Below are positions 5,924 to 14,316 of a DNA stretch of 23,208 nt, in pieces. Made by a program: the position numbers and the translations under genes. Location: contig DGDL01000041.1 of assembly GCA_002385415.1 (NCBI GenBank), positions 1 to 23,208 on the forward strand, in the 5' to 3' direction. The notes under the pieces are model-generated. The model made no database searches, was not told where the DNA came from, and was given only the letters and a program-made list of their open reading frames with translations. Source of the DNA: Clostridiales bacterium UBA3953 (lineage in GTDB: Bacteria > Bacillota > Clostridia > Oscillospirales > CAG-272). The stretch's first letter is position 1. The number at the start of each line of letters is the position of its first letter.

Positions 5924-8056
5924 ATGTTAAATTTTCAATCTCCGATAAAAAATCTTCGTGGAGTGGGTGAGACGAGAGCGAAGCAGCTTTCAAGACTTGG
6001 CATAACAAATGTGGGAGAGCTGCTCCGCCATTTCCCGCGCGCATACCAGCATCGCGGCAATGTGCGCCTGCTCTCGGAGGTTGCAGAGGGCGAAGTCGCG
6101 GCGTTTATTTTGACGGTTCGCACGCAGCCGGTCACAAAAATGGTCAAAAACCGCATGACCATAACTGAATTTAGGGCTTTCGACGACTCGCGCTCGTGCA
6201 ATATAGTGTTTTTCAATCAGCGCTATGTGGGCGATATATTCGGTATCGGTGACACCTTCCGCTTTTGGGGAAAGCTGACCTATGACAGGGGCGTTCCCAC
6301 GCTCATATCCCCTGCATACGAGCCGGTGCGCGAGGACAGGCCGCTGCCCGAGTTTGTTCCCATATACAGGCTAACGTCGGGATTGACCCAAAAATATCTC
6401 GGCGGGCTGGCACAAGCGGCGCTCGAGCGGATTGACCCCGCTGCATATCCGCGGCTTTTGCCGGAAAGAGCTTATATGGAGCACCGGCTTTGCAGCCCGG
6501 CGGAAGCCTATCGCTTTATACATTTCCCGCAAAACTATGCAGAGCTTGAGCGCGGACGAAGCTATTTCGTGTTCGAGGAACTTTATGTTTTCGCGCTCGG
6601 GTTGACGCGCGCCAAACGCGTAAGGACGACAGGGGACGCGCCAAAGCTCGAGCCGGTCGACCCGCGCGAGTTTCTTGAGACGCTGCCGTTTGAGCTTACC
6701 GGCGCGCAGAAACGCGTCATAAACGAAATCTATGCCGATATGACATCGCCTACCCGCAAGCCGATGGCAAGGCTGGTATCGGGCGACGTGGGAAGCGGCA
6801 AAACTATATGTGCGGCGGCGGCGGTTTATATTGCAGTCAAAAACGGCTATCAGGCATCGCTGATGGCGCCGACCGAAATCCTTGCCGCCCAGCACTACGA
6901 AGACCTGTCAAATCTCTTTTCGCGTATGGGAATAACCACAGCGCTTCTCACCGGCTCCACAAAAGCCTCCGAAAAGAAAGCGATAAAGGAAGGGCTGGCT
7001 GACGGCGCAATCGACTTTGTCATAGGCACCCATGCGCTGCTGACCGACGACGTTGAGTTTAAAAACCCTGCGCTGGTTATAACCGATGAGCAGCACCGCT
7101 TCGGCGTCGTGCAGCGTGCCCGACTCGCATCGAAAGGCCGCGACCTGCATGTGCTTGTCATGAGCGCGACACCAATCCCGCGCACGCTTGCGATGATACT
7201 ATACGGCGACCTTGACATATCGATGGTCGACGAGCTTCCGCCCGGCAGGCAAAAGGTGGGCACTTATATAGTTGACGAAAGCTATCGACAGCGGCTTAAC
7301 AATTTTATAGCCAAAAATGTAGCCGAAGGCGGTCAAGTATATATAGTATGCCCCACAATCGAAGAGCAGGAAGATGAAGAATTTGGCGGCGACGAGCTCG
7401 ATGAGGGGCTGGTTATCGGGGAAGGCGGCGTCGTTGGCTTTGATTTTGACGGGACAAGGGAAAGCGAGCGCAGCCCAAAGCTCAAAAGTGCCGCCGCTTA
7501 TGCCGAGAAGCTGCAAAAAGAGGTGTTCCCCGATCTCCGCGTCGGTCTTGTCCACGGTAAAATGCGGCCTGCTGAAAAAGATTCGGTCATGCGCCAATTT
7601 GCGGCGGGAAACATAGACATTCTCGTGTCGACGACGGTTATAGAGGTCGGCATAAACGTGCCGAACGCATCGCTGATGATAGTTGAGAACGCCGAGCGGT
7701 TCGGGCTTGCGCAGCTGCATCAGCTGCGGGGCCGGGTCGGGCGCGGGGTGCGCAAATCATACTGTGTACTTGTGTCCGACAGCAAAAACGAGCAGTCGCT
7801 GCAGCGGCTGCAGGTTCTTCGGGAAACGTCCGACGGATACAAGGTCGCGCAAGCCGATCTCGACATGCGCGGCCCGGGCGACTTTTTCCCGCGTGTGGGC
7901 GATACGACGCGTCAGCACGGCGAGCTGCGGTTCAGGTTTGCGAGCCTGTGCGGCGACATGGAGCTGCTCAAATCCGCGTTTGAGCTTGCGTCATCGTGCG
8001 AGCCAACAAAAGATGCGCTCGAGGCGGTACGCGGGCTGTTTGATATAGAATATTGA
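5924..8056 (+). CDS. recG: ATP-dependent DNA helicase RecG
   Basis: A 710-residue superfamily 2 helicase that remodels stalled replication forks and Holliday junctions. The N-terminal wedge region begins SPIKNLRGVGETRAKQLSRLG. The helicase domains show Walker A GDVGSGKT (about residue 287), the RecG box DEQHRFGVVQR, MSATPIPRT and motif VI QLRGRVGRG (about residue 600). The conserved tail LDMRGPGDFFPRVGDTTRQHG is present, with FFPR where LGTR is commoner. The family is usually about 680-700 residues; the surplus is an acidic, Gly-rich insertion at about residues 480-520 (EQEDEEFGGDELDEG and onward) between helicase motifs. The ATG at 5924 is preferred over an in-frame TTG at 5912; neither has a clear ribosome binding site. 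It is followed 56 bp later by the YmdB-family gene. Confidence 0.96.
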   Translation: MLNFQSPIKNLRGVGETRAKQLSRLGITNVGELLRHFPRAYQHRGNVRLLSEVAEGEVAAFILTVRTQPVTKMVKNRMTITEFRAFDDSRSCNIVFFNQRYVGDIFGIGDTFRFWGKLTYDRGVPTLISPAYEPVREDRPLPEFVPIYRLTSGLTQKYLGGLAQAALERIDPAAYPRLLPERAYMEHRLCSPAEAYRFIHFPQNYAELERGRSYFVFEELYVFALGLTRAKRVRTTGDAPKLEPVDPREFLETLPFELTGAQKRVINEIYADMTSPTRKPMARLVSGDVGSGKTICAAAAVYIAVKNGYQASLMAPTEILAAQHYEDLSNLFSRMGITTALLTGSTKASEKKAIKEGLADGAIDFVIGTHALLTDDVEFKNPALVITDEQHRFGVVQRARLASKGRDLHVLVMSATPIPRTLAMILYGDLDISMVDELPPGRQKVGTYIVDESYRQRLNNFIAKNVAEGGQVYIVCPTIEEQEDEEFGGDELDEGLVIGEGGVVGFDFDGTRESERSPKLKSAAAYAEKLQKEVFPDLRVGLVHGKMRPAEKDSVMRQFAAGNIDILVSTTVIEVGINVPNASLMIVENAERFGLAQLHQLRGRVGRGVRKSYCVLVSDSKNEQSLQRLQVLRETSDGYKVAQADLDMRGPGDFFPRVGDTTRQHGELRFRFASLCGDMELLKSAFELASSCEPTKDALEAVRGLFDIEY

Positions 8057-8070
8057 GCCGGAAGTCCGGC
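8057..8070 (+). repeat. Short hairpin between recG and the phosphodiesterase gene
   Basis: GCCGGA and TCCGGC form a six-pair stem with a two-base loop immediately after the recG stop. There is no T-run, so it is not a terminator; it may act as an mRNA processing or stability element. Confidence 0.35.
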
Positions 8071-8112
8071 AGCACACCGCGCCATAGGAGCGGAATATTT
8101 ACAGGTGAAAAA

Positions 8113-8904
8113 ATGGCAAAAAAACCGTATAAAATATTGGCAATAGGCGACGTGGTCGGACCGGCCGCGGCGGAGGCGCTGTGCAGGCGCCTGCAATCGC
8201 TGCGAGGCGAGCTCGGAGCCTTGCTTGTGGTGGTAAACGGCGAAAACGCCTGCGCCGGCAACGGGCTTGACCCCGCGACGGCGAGGATGCTTTTCGGCGC
8301 CGGCACCGATGTTATAACGTCGGGCAACCACATTTGGCATAAGCGCGATATAAAACAGTTTCTCGAAGACTGCCCGACACTCATCCGACCCGTCAACTAT
8401 CCGTCGCTTTGCCCCGGGCACGGCAGTGTGATTGTCGAGCGCGGGGGCAAACGCGTGCTTGTAATAAACGCGCTTGGCACGGTGTACATGGAAGCGCTGG
8501 ACAGTCCGTTCGATGCCGTCGACCGGGTGCTGGAGCGCGAGGAAGGCAAGTACGACTATGCAGTCCTCGACATCCATGCGGAAGCGACGTCCGAAAAGCT
8601 GGCGATTGCAAACTATTTTGACGGGCGCATCAACGTTATTTTCGGCACGCACACACATGTGCAGACAGCAGACGAACAGATTTTGCCGGGCGGCAGCGGA
8701 TATATAACCGACCTCGGCATGACGGGACCGACAAGCTCGGTGCTGGGGATACGCACCGATATAATAATAGAGCGGTTTCGCACCCGCATGCCGGTGCGTT
8801 TTGAGATAGCGGACGGGCCTGCCGAGCTTCAGGGGGCGCTGTTTACGCTCGGTCCGTGCACAGGCCGTACAATTGATGTCAAGCGCATCAGGGTTCCGCT
8901 GTAG
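8113..8904 (+). CDS. YmdB-family metallophosphoesterase (TIGR00282 type)
   Basis: A 263-residue member of the YmdB family, calcineurin-like phosphoesterases shown in Bacillus to hydrolyse 2',3'-cyclic nucleotides and to affect biofilm and motility. The metal-binding set is visible in order: AIGDVVG, VVNGENA, TSGNHIW, DIHAEATSEK, FGTHTHVQTADEQILPGG and ITDLGMTGP. Length and end match the family. The reading frame stays open 20 codons further up, but the ATG at 8113 has AGGTG five bases upstream and gives the usual short N-terminus, so it is chosen. It lies 56 bp after recG in the same direction, probably one operon. In many Clostridia this gene neighbours rny (RNase Y); here it does not. Confidence 0.93.
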   Translation: MAKKPYKILAIGDVVGPAAAEALCRRLQSLRGELGALLVVVNGENACAGNGLDPATARMLFGAGTDVITSGNHIWHKRDIKQFLEDCPTLIRPVNYPSLCPGHGSVIVERGGKRVLVINALGTVYMEALDSPFDAVDRVLEREEGKYDYAVLDIHAEATSEKLAIANYFDGRINVIFGTHTHVQTADEQILPGGSGYITDLGMTGPTSSVLGIRTDIIIERFRTRMPVRFEIADGPAELQGALFTLGPCTGRTIDVKRIRVPL

Positions 8905-8939
8905 GTCAAAGACAGCGGGAGAGGCGTAAAAACCGCAAC

Positions 8940-8967
8940 AAAAAAGCGGCTGCAAAGCGGCCGCTTT
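8940..8967. terminator. Terminator between the phosphodiesterase gene and rarA
   Basis: AAGCGGC (8944-8950) pairs with GCCGCTT (8960-8966) around a nine-base loop. Leftward, the stem is followed by TTTTTT, giving a good terminator only a few bases past the rarA stop. Rightward, the downstream TTTCGTGTTATTTTTT is weaker but may end the convergent recG operon. Confidence 0.8.
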
Positions 8968-8971
8968 CGTG

Positions 8972-10201
8972 TTATTTTTTGCTTTTTATCCTGTTCCAGT
9001 ATTCGGCAGCCGCCTGTTCGACTTTATTTTCGCCAAACGTATAATATTTTTTGCCGACAAGGTCATCCGGCAGATATTGCTGCTCGACATAGTGGCCGGG
9101 AAAGTCGTGCGGGTATTTGTAGTTTTGAAACCGGTGCGTGGGGCGCATGTGGTCTGGCACGCCCTGGCCCTTGCCGGCGGCGACATCGGCCGCCGCTGCG
9201 GCATAGGCAAGGTATGCGGAGTTGGACTTGGGTGCTGTTGCAAGCAGTATGGTTGCGTACGCAAGGGGTATAGACGCCTCCGGCATGCCAAGCTCCCTTG
9301 CGCTTTCGACACAGGCGCGCACTATCTGCGTGGCGGCGGGATATGCAAGCCCGATGTCCTCGCATGAGATTACCTGAAGCCGGCGGCAGGCGCCGAGCAG
9401 GTCCCCTCCTTCAAGTATTTTGGCAAGATAAAATATCGCCGCGTCGGGGTCGGAGCCGCGGATTGATTTTTGCAGCGCCGACAGAAGGTCATAATGAACA
9501 TTTCCCGCGCGGTCAAAGTTGCCGATAACCTTTGGCGTCATAGCCTCTATTATGTCAAGCTCGAGAGTGTCGCCCGAGGCGAAAAATGCGTTTTCGAGCA
9601 GGTTAATAGCGCGTCTTGCGTCGCCAGCGCCGCAGGCCGCAATGTAGTCTATTATCTCGTCCGGCGCGCTTTTGTTTTGACCCGTCGATTCGCACAGGTA
9701 GTCAAGCGCACGGCGGAGTGCGGCTGCTATATCGCTTTGCGACAGCGGGCGGAACTCGAATATTGCCGAGCGCGAGAGTATGGCGCTGTAGACGTACATA
9801 TAGGGGTTTTCGGTCGTCGCGGCAATAAGCGTGATGCGGCCGTCTTCTATATATTCGAGCAGCGACTGCTGCTGTTTTTTGTTAAAATATTGTATCTCGT
9901 CCAGATAAAGCATAGTGCCCGACTGCGCGAACACGCTTTCGGTGTCGGCAATGACCGCTTTGATGTCTGCAAGCGTGGCGGTTGTTGCGTTCAGCCGATG
10001 CAGGTTCATGCCCGCCTCGCGCGCGATAATTTCGGCGACGGTAGTTTTGCCGGTGCCGGGCGGGCCGAAGAAAATCATATTGGTAAAGTGCTTTTGGGCG
10101 CACATGCGGCGCAGCACGCCGCTTTCGCCGACAAGGTGCGCCTGGCCGACAACCTCGTCAAAGCTTTGAGGACGTATCCTGTCGGCAAGAGGGCGAGGCA
10201 T
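8972..10201 (-). CDS. rarA: Replication-associated recombination protein A (RarA/MgsA AAA+ ATPase)
   Basis: A 409-residue clamp-loader-like AAA+ ATPase that acts at stalled replication forks and single-stranded DNA ends. It shows LADRIRPQSFDEVVGQAHL at the start, Walker A GPPGTGKT at residues 46-53, Walker B MLYLDEIQYFNKKQQ with Asp101-Glu102, and sensor 1 IAATTEN. The C-terminal tetramerisation region ends with the typical GVPDHMRPTHRFQNYKYPHDFPGHYVEQQYLPD pattern (in part). The family's usual IDEIHRF is LDEIQYF here, a mild change. AAAGGA lies about ten bases before the ATG. It is a single-gene unit ended by the hairpin at 8940-8967. A GC-rich hairpin (10221-10249) sits in its 5' leader. 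Confidence 0.95.
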   Translation of the reverse strand: MPRPLADRIRPQSFDEVVGQAHLVGESGVLRRMCAQKHFTNMIFFGPPGTGKTTVAEIIAREAGMNLHRLNATTATLADIKAVIADTESVFAQSGTMLYLDEIQYFNKKQQQSLLEYIEDGRITLIAATTENPYMYVYSAILSRSAIFEFRPLSQSDIAAALRRALDYLCESTGQNKSAPDEIIDYIAACGAGDARRAINLLENAFFASGDTLELDIIEAMTPKVIGNFDRAGNVHYDLLSALQKSIRGSDPDAAIFYLAKILEGGDLLGACRRLQVISCEDIGLAYPAATQIVRACVESARELGMPEASIPLAYATILLATAPKSNSAYLAYAAAAADVAAGKGQGVPDHMRPTHRFQNYKYPHDFPGHYVEQQYLPDDLVGKKYYTFGENKVEQAAAEYWNRIKSKK

Positions 10202-10220
10202 AAAATCAACCGTCCTTTCG

Positions 10221-10256
10221 CCGGCTGCGTTTATGGTATGCGTAGCCGGGGTTTTT
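10221..10256 (+). terminator. Hairpin in the rarA leader, terminator-like on the opposite strand
   Basis: CCGGCT (10221-10226) pairs with AGCCGG (10244-10249), followed on the plus strand by GGTTTTT. No plus-strand gene precedes it, so it might stop antisense transcription through rarA. In the minus-strand transcript it is a hairpin about 20 bp before the rarA start. Confidence 0.4.
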
Positions 10257-10308
10257 CTGACTGCAAAAGTGGGATGTGCTTATATGCATTGGTTTCGGGG
10301 TAACATAA

Positions 10309-10337
10309 AGCCGGGAACGTAAGGATGCGTCCCGGCT
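10309..10337 (-). terminator. Probable terminator after the foldase lipoprotein gene
   Basis: AGCCGGGA (10309-10316) and TCCCGGCT (10330-10337) form a perfect 8-bp stem with a 13-base loop. Leftward it is followed by only TTT, while rightward it has a longer T-rich stretch. Position, about 48 bp after the stop of the minus-strand gene, supports leftward use. Confidence 0.55.
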
Positions 10338-10384
10338 GATTTATTTTCTTTTGGCTTTATTTATTCCGTCAGCCGGACAGGCTT

Positions 10385-11500
10385 TTAGTCCGGTAGCTCG
10401 GCAACTTCGGTGAAGTGGGCGTGTTCGATTATGAGATTTACAACCTTGTCGAACAGCATCGACTGGAGTATGAGCTCGGAGCCGTAATAATCTTCGAACT
10501 CGTCGGCAGACGCAAATTCGTATTTGTCGGCATATTCGACCAGGAGGCTTTCATACTCTTCATTGGAGACGGAGATGTTTTCCTGCTGTGCGATGTAATA
10601 AAGCACGAGCTGCTCGGTAACGGTGTTTTGTGCGTACTTGAGCGTCTGCTCGTTGAACTCGTCCATCGTCATGTTAAGGAATCCGGTGACATAGTCTTCC
10701 AGCGTCATGGACGGGTCTATGTTGCGTGCAAGCGTGAGATAGCTCTCTTCGATAGCCTTTACTGCTGCGTTAAGCTCGGTTTTGGGATACTCAATTACCT
10801 CGACCGTATCCATCACGGCCGCCCACGAGCCGTATACTTTCTGCTGATGGATGTTCTCTTTGCGCTCTTCTATGATTTTGCTGCGCACTTCTTCTCTGTA
10901 TTCGTCGACCGTGGTGCTGGTGGTCGAGACCTGCTTCACAAAATCGTCGTTGAGTTCGGGAGCAATGTAATCGAAAATTTTATTCACGGTTATTTCAAAA
11001 GTTATCGATTTGCCTGCATAGCTTTCGCTGTTTTCGATGCTCTCGTTCACATAGTTTTCGGGGAAGGTGCCGACTACGGTGAAAACATCACCGACAGAGT
11101 GCCCGATAAAGGCGCTTTCAATATCGCCGAGCTGCGGGTAAAAGACATTCGTTCCTATTTGCACTACGGTGTCCTGGCCCATGAAGTTGAGATCGGCCAC
11201 TCCGTCAACCGTTCCGACATAGTTGAATCTGACATGGTCGCCGACTTCGACCGGGCGGTCTGTGATTTCGCTCTCGTATATTGCTGCGACGAGCTCCTGG
11301 TCGATTTTATTCTGGATTTCTTCGTCGGTGACAAGCTCGGTGTTCAAAAGTACGTTGACGCCTTTATATTGGCCCACTTTTATAAATTTTGAGAGATCGG
11401 TTTGCTCATAGCCCTTCCAAACTCCTCCGGAACAGGATGCTATGGCGGCTCCCACAATTAAAACTGCGCAGACAAGCGCGGCTAAACGTTTAAACTTCAT
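10385..11500 (-). CDS. Lipoprotein foldase: FKBP-type prolyl isomerase with trigger-factor-like C-terminus
   Basis: A 371-residue exported protein. The N-terminus is a lipoprotein signal: basic MKFKR, a hydrophobic run LAALVCAVLIVGAAI and a lipobox IASC with Cys23 as the lipidated residue. Residues ~85-175 look like an FKBP prolyl-isomerase domain (VEVGDHVRFNYVGTVDG, then FPENYVNE and SITFEITVNKIFDYIAPELNDDFV). This join to PELNDDFVKQ and the following long helices matches the trigger factor layout without its ribosome-binding domain. The expected role is folding of secreted proteins at the outer face of the membrane, similar in place to PrsA; this is inference from the domains. GAGGAG seven bases before the ATG supports the start. 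It is a single-gene unit with its own promoter and terminator. Confidence 0.88.
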   Translation of the reverse strand: MKFKRLAALVCAVLIVGAAIASCSGGVWKGYEQTDLSKFIKVGQYKGVNVLLNTELVTDEEIQNKIDQELVAAIYESEITDRPVEVGDHVRFNYVGTVDGVADLNFMGQDTVVQIGTNVFYPQLGDIESAFIGHSVGDVFTVVGTFPENYVNESIENSESYAGKSITFEITVNKIFDYIAPELNDDFVKQVSTTSTTVDEYREEVRSKIIEERKENIHQQKVYGSWAAVMDTVEVIEYPKTELNAAVKAIEESYLTLARNIDPSMTLEDYVTGFLNMTMDEFNEQTLKYAQNTVTEQLVLYYIAQQENISVSNEEYESLLVEYADKYEFASADEFEDYYGSELILQSMLFDKVVNLIIEHAHFTEVAELPD

Positions 11501-11833
11501 GTTACAACTCCTCGTAGGATTTAGCTAAACCCCTCCGCATAGAGTGGTTTATGATATATTTGACTTAATTTTTCATTTTTAGCAATATGCAGACATTCTG
11601 CACACCGTTATACCGAATATTTATATCACAACATTGTGTCAAATTAAAGGGGCAAAATATTAATTTACAATTAAGACATCGGCGCGTTACCGCCGCGTCA
11701 TAATCAAACCATAAGTACAAGCTAAAATAGCAGATGATTTTGATAAAATCCGGTTACCGTGCGCCATGTTTCGGCGCGGGCGGACGGCCGGCAGCAAAAT
11801 TATAATATAAAAAAGTAGAGGCGAACTGAAAAA
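11501..11833. promoter_or_regulatory. AT-rich divergent intergenic region with promoters
   Basis: No gene is visible in these 333 bp between two divergent genes. Leftward, TTGACA (11642-11637), a 17-bp spacer and TATTCG (11619-11614) form the best promoter for the foldase gene, with a poor -10. Rightward, TATAAT at 11801-11806 lies 27 bp before the peptidase ATG but lacks a recognisable -35 box. Confidence 0.45.
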
Positions 11834-12910
11834 ATGACAATATCGGAGCTTCTGCGTGCGCGTTTGGCAAGATTGAGAGAGGCAATGCGCTGTGACGCAC
11901 TGCTGTTTGCCTCGGGCACCAACAGCCGCTATCTAACCGACTTCGATTTCCACGACGGATATGTGCTTGTTACGGCAAGTGATGCCTATATTCTCACCGA
12001 TTTTAGATATATCGAGGCGGCAAAGAAAGCCGCCGGCAGCGATTTCCGCGTCATGATGCTGGACGGCGGGCTTGCGGCTCAAATAAGCCCGATTCTGGCC
12101 GATGCACATGTTACGGCGCTCGGATACGAGGATCGCGCCTTGACATGCGCAAGGCTTGAGCAGCTCAAGCGTGATTTTCCGCTGTTGCGCTTTGAGCCTG
12201 TAGGCAGCCTCGTCGACGATTTGCGAGAGGTAAAGGACGAGATAGAGCTTTCGCGCGTCGAAGCCGCTCAGCGCATTGCGGAGCAGGCGTTTGACCAGTT
12301 GCTCGGCATCATAACGCCCGAGATGACGGAGCGCGAGGTCGCGCTCGAGCTCGAGTATCGAATGCGAAAGCTCGGCTCGGAAGGCGTGGCATTTGATACT
12401 ATTGCGGTGTCGGGCACGCAATCGGCGCTGCCGCACGGAGTGCCGCGCGATGTAAAGCTGGAACGCGGATTTTTGACGCTCGATTACGGTGCGGTGGTGG
12501 GTGGCTACCGTTCGGATATGACGCGCACGATTGCGATAGGTTCGGTCACCGACGAGATGAAGAAAGTGTACGACACGGTGCTGCAGGCCCAGCTTGCCGC
12601 GCTGGATGCCATAGGCCCGGGCAAGACGGGCGCAGAGATAGACAAAATAGCGCGCGACATAATAGACGGCGCAGGCTATCGCGGCCGCTTTGGTCACGGG
12701 CTGGGTCACGGTGTGGGGCTTCAAATCCATGAGGGACCGAGGGTATCTTCAGGCGGGACAAAGCCGCTTGTACCAGGCAATGTTGTTACAATCGAGCCGG
12801 GAATCTACATCGAAGGCAAATACGGCGTGCGGATAGAGGACATGGTCGTAATCCGCGAGGACGGCACTGTAAACCTCACGCGTGCGCCCAAAGAACTTAT
12901 CATAATCTAA
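11834..12910 (+). CDS. M24-family Xaa-Pro aminopeptidase-like metallopeptidase
   Basis: A 358-residue 'pita-bread' metallopeptidase that removes N-terminal residues ahead of proline from peptides in the cytoplasm. The five metal ligands are all present: Asp217 (LDYGA), Asp228 (SDMTRT), His292 (GLGHGVGLQIHEGP), Glu321 (TIEPGIY) and Glu335 (RIEDM). Substrate-site His201 (PHG) and His299 are also kept. Residues 1-130 form the usual creatinase-type N-terminal domain (GTNSRYLTDF, ILTDFRY). Length is standard for Bacillota PepP/PepQ-like proteins. GAGG lies about twelve bases before the ATG, a long spacing. It starts a four-gene operon. Gene efp, often next to this peptidase in Bacillota, is absent. 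Confidence 0.93.
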   Translation: MTISELLRARLARLREAMRCDALLFASGTNSRYLTDFDFHDGYVLVTASDAYILTDFRYIEAAKKAAGSDFRVMMLDGGLAAQISPILADAHVTALGYEDRALTCARLEQLKRDFPLLRFEPVGSLVDDLREVKDEIELSRVEAAQRIAEQAFDQLLGIITPEMTEREVALELEYRMRKLGSEGVAFDTIAVSGTQSALPHGVPRDVKLERGFLTLDYGAVVGGYRSDMTRTIAIGSVTDEMKKVYDTVLQAQLAALDAIGPGKTGAEIDKIARDIIDGAGYRGRFGHGLGHGVGLQIHEGPRVSSGGTKPLVPGNVVTIEPGIYIEGKYGVRIEDMVVIREDGTVNLTRAPKELIII

Positions 12911-12915
12911 ATCTC

Positions 12916-13416
12916 ATGCTCAAAAAGTACCTTTTGCCCGATTGTCTTTTCGAGGATATATACGCTATAACCCCCCAGTTTCTGCTCGGGCTGGGTGTGC
13001 GCGCCGTGATTCTGGATATTGACAACACGCTTGTCACCTACGACGACCCGGAACCTACCCCCGAGGTCGCCGCATGGCTTGACGCGCTTCGGGAGGCTGG
13101 GATAAAGACAGCCTTTATCTCAAACAATACGGCGGAGCGTGTCGAGCGGTTTTGCCGCGGCATGGAGGATTTTTGGTCGGCTGAAAGCGGCAAGCCGATG
13201 GCACGCGCATTCAGGCGCGCCGCAGATGCATTGGGCGTGGAGGCGCGCGACTGTATGGTAATAGGGGACCAGCTTTTCACCGACGTGCTCGGCGCAAAGC
13301 GGCTCGGCATGCGCGCCGCTGTCGTGCGGCCGATAAAGGACGAGCTTACGCCACTGTTTATGCTTAAACGCGCCGGGGAGAAGATTATTTACGCGCTGTA
13401 CGGAATTAAGTTTTAG
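12916..13416 (+). CDS. YqeG-family HAD phosphatase (subfamily IIIA)
   Basis: A 166-residue HAD-superfamily protein of the YqeG type. It has the nucleophile motif LDIDNTLV (Asp34, Asp36), motif II FISNN, a Lys in SGKPMARAF and the acidic motif VIGDQLFTDVLGAKRLGM. The opening MLKKYLLPDCLFEDIYAI is characteristic of the family, and the length is normal. Some relatives act on phosphatidylglycerophosphate or are linked to it, but the substrate of bacterial YqeG is not certain. The ATG lies five bases after the peptidase stop and has no clear ribosome binding site, so translation probably depends on coupling to the upstream gene. Confidence 0.9.
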   Translation: MLKKYLLPDCLFEDIYAITPQFLLGLGVRAVILDIDNTLVTYDDPEPTPEVAAWLDALREAGIKTAFISNNTAERVERFCRGMEDFWSAESGKPMARAFRRAADALGVEARDCMVIGDQLFTDVLGAKRLGMRAAVVRPIKDELTPLFMLKRAGEKIIYALYGIKF

Positions 13417-13449
13417 CCCCGCATGGAATAGATTTTAAAGGAGACAGAA

Positions 13450-14316
13450 ATGCCGGCACTTTTTGGCCCGGGCGGCAACTCGGCAAGTTTTGTCGCACAG
13501 GGTTATAAGCATACTTATCAGGCGCCGGGTTGGCTTGCCGAGCGCGGGCTCGGCGCATACGAATATCAGGCGGGCAGCGGCGTGCGTGGCTCTGACGCTA
13601 CATTTGCCAAAATCGGCGAAGAGGCGAAAAAATACGGCATTGCGATGTCGCTTCACGCCCCTTATTATATCTCTCTTTCGGGCATAGAGCAAGCAAAGCG
13701 CCTGGCGAGCATCGGGCATATAAAAAAGAGCCTGCACGCAGCGAAACTGATGGGTGCCGACATAATTGTCATTCATTGCGGAAGCGCCTCGAAAATCAGC
13801 CGCGACCAGGCCATGAGACTGGCGGCGGACACGCTGTACAGAGCGCTTGAGGAAACCGCGGGCGAATACGACGGCATAAGGCTGGGCATCGAAACGATGG
13901 GCAAGCAAAACCAGCTCGGCACGCTGGACGAGGTGATAGCGCTCTGCAAGCTTGACGACAGGCTTTGGCCGGTAGTCGACTTCGGTCACCTGTACGCGCG
14001 CGAGCTTGGCGCAATTTTCAGCGAGGGAGACCGGGATAGCTATCGACGCGTGTTCGATAAGATAGCGCGCGAGCTTGGCGACGAGCGGGCAAAAGGCCTG
14101 CACTGCCATTTCTCGCGCATCGAGTACACCGGCGCGGGGGAGAGAAGACACCTCACGTTCGAAAACCACGGCGGGTTCGGCCCCGACTATCGCCCGTTGC
14201 TTGAGGTTATAGCGGAGGAGGAGCTTTCGCCGCGCATTATATGCGAATCGGCCGGCACGATGGCCGAGGACGCGCGCGAAATGCAGGACTATTACATGTC
14301 GTTTATTTCAGGATGA
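13450..14316 (+). CDS. Endonuclease IV-like TIM-barrel protein (AP endonuclease family 2)
   Basis: A 288-residue TIM-barrel protein resembling endonuclease IV, which cuts DNA 5' of abasic sites using three zinc ions. Candidate metal ligands fall close to E. coli Nfo positions: His69 (LHAPYY), His109 (IHCGS), Glu148 (IETMG), Asp177 and His180 (VVDFGHLYA), His218 (HCHFSRIEYT), His234 and Glu266 (ICESAG). The Asp of Nfo's Asp-Arg-His ligand pair appears as Arg in GERRHLTF. I recall the GEKKHLTF-type sequence from a clostridial subgroup, so this may be a distinct subfamily or a different sugar-phosphate enzyme. A strong AAAGGAG precedes the ATG. It is third in the operon and overlaps tadA by four bases. 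Confidence 0.83.
   Translation: MPALFGPGGNSASFVAQGYKHTYQAPGWLAERGLGAYEYQAGSGVRGSDATFAKIGEEAKKYGIAMSLHAPYYISLSGIEQAKRLASIGHIKKSLHAAKLMGADIIVIHCGSASKISRDQAMRLAADTLYRALEETAGEYDGIRLGIETMGKQNQLGTLDEVIALCKLDDRLWPVVDFGHLYARELGAIFSEGDRDSYRRVFDKIARELGDERAKGLHCHFSRIEYTGAGERRHLTFENHGGFGPDYRPLLEVIAEEELSPRIICESAGTMAEDAREMQDYYMSFISG

Noticed and set aside
7912..8955. Minus-strand frame of 347 codons opposite recG and the YmdB-type gene
   Set aside because: It covers two well-supported genes, and its own translation is Arg/Ala-rich noise.
9470..10303. Long plus-strand frame of 277 codons opposite rarA
   Set aside because: Antisense shadow of a firmly identified gene; the translation resembles no protein family.
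10415..11392. Plus-strand frame of 325 codons opposite the foldase lipoprotein gene
   Set aside because: Antisense shadow; the opposite strand has a signal peptide, domains, ribosome site and terminator.
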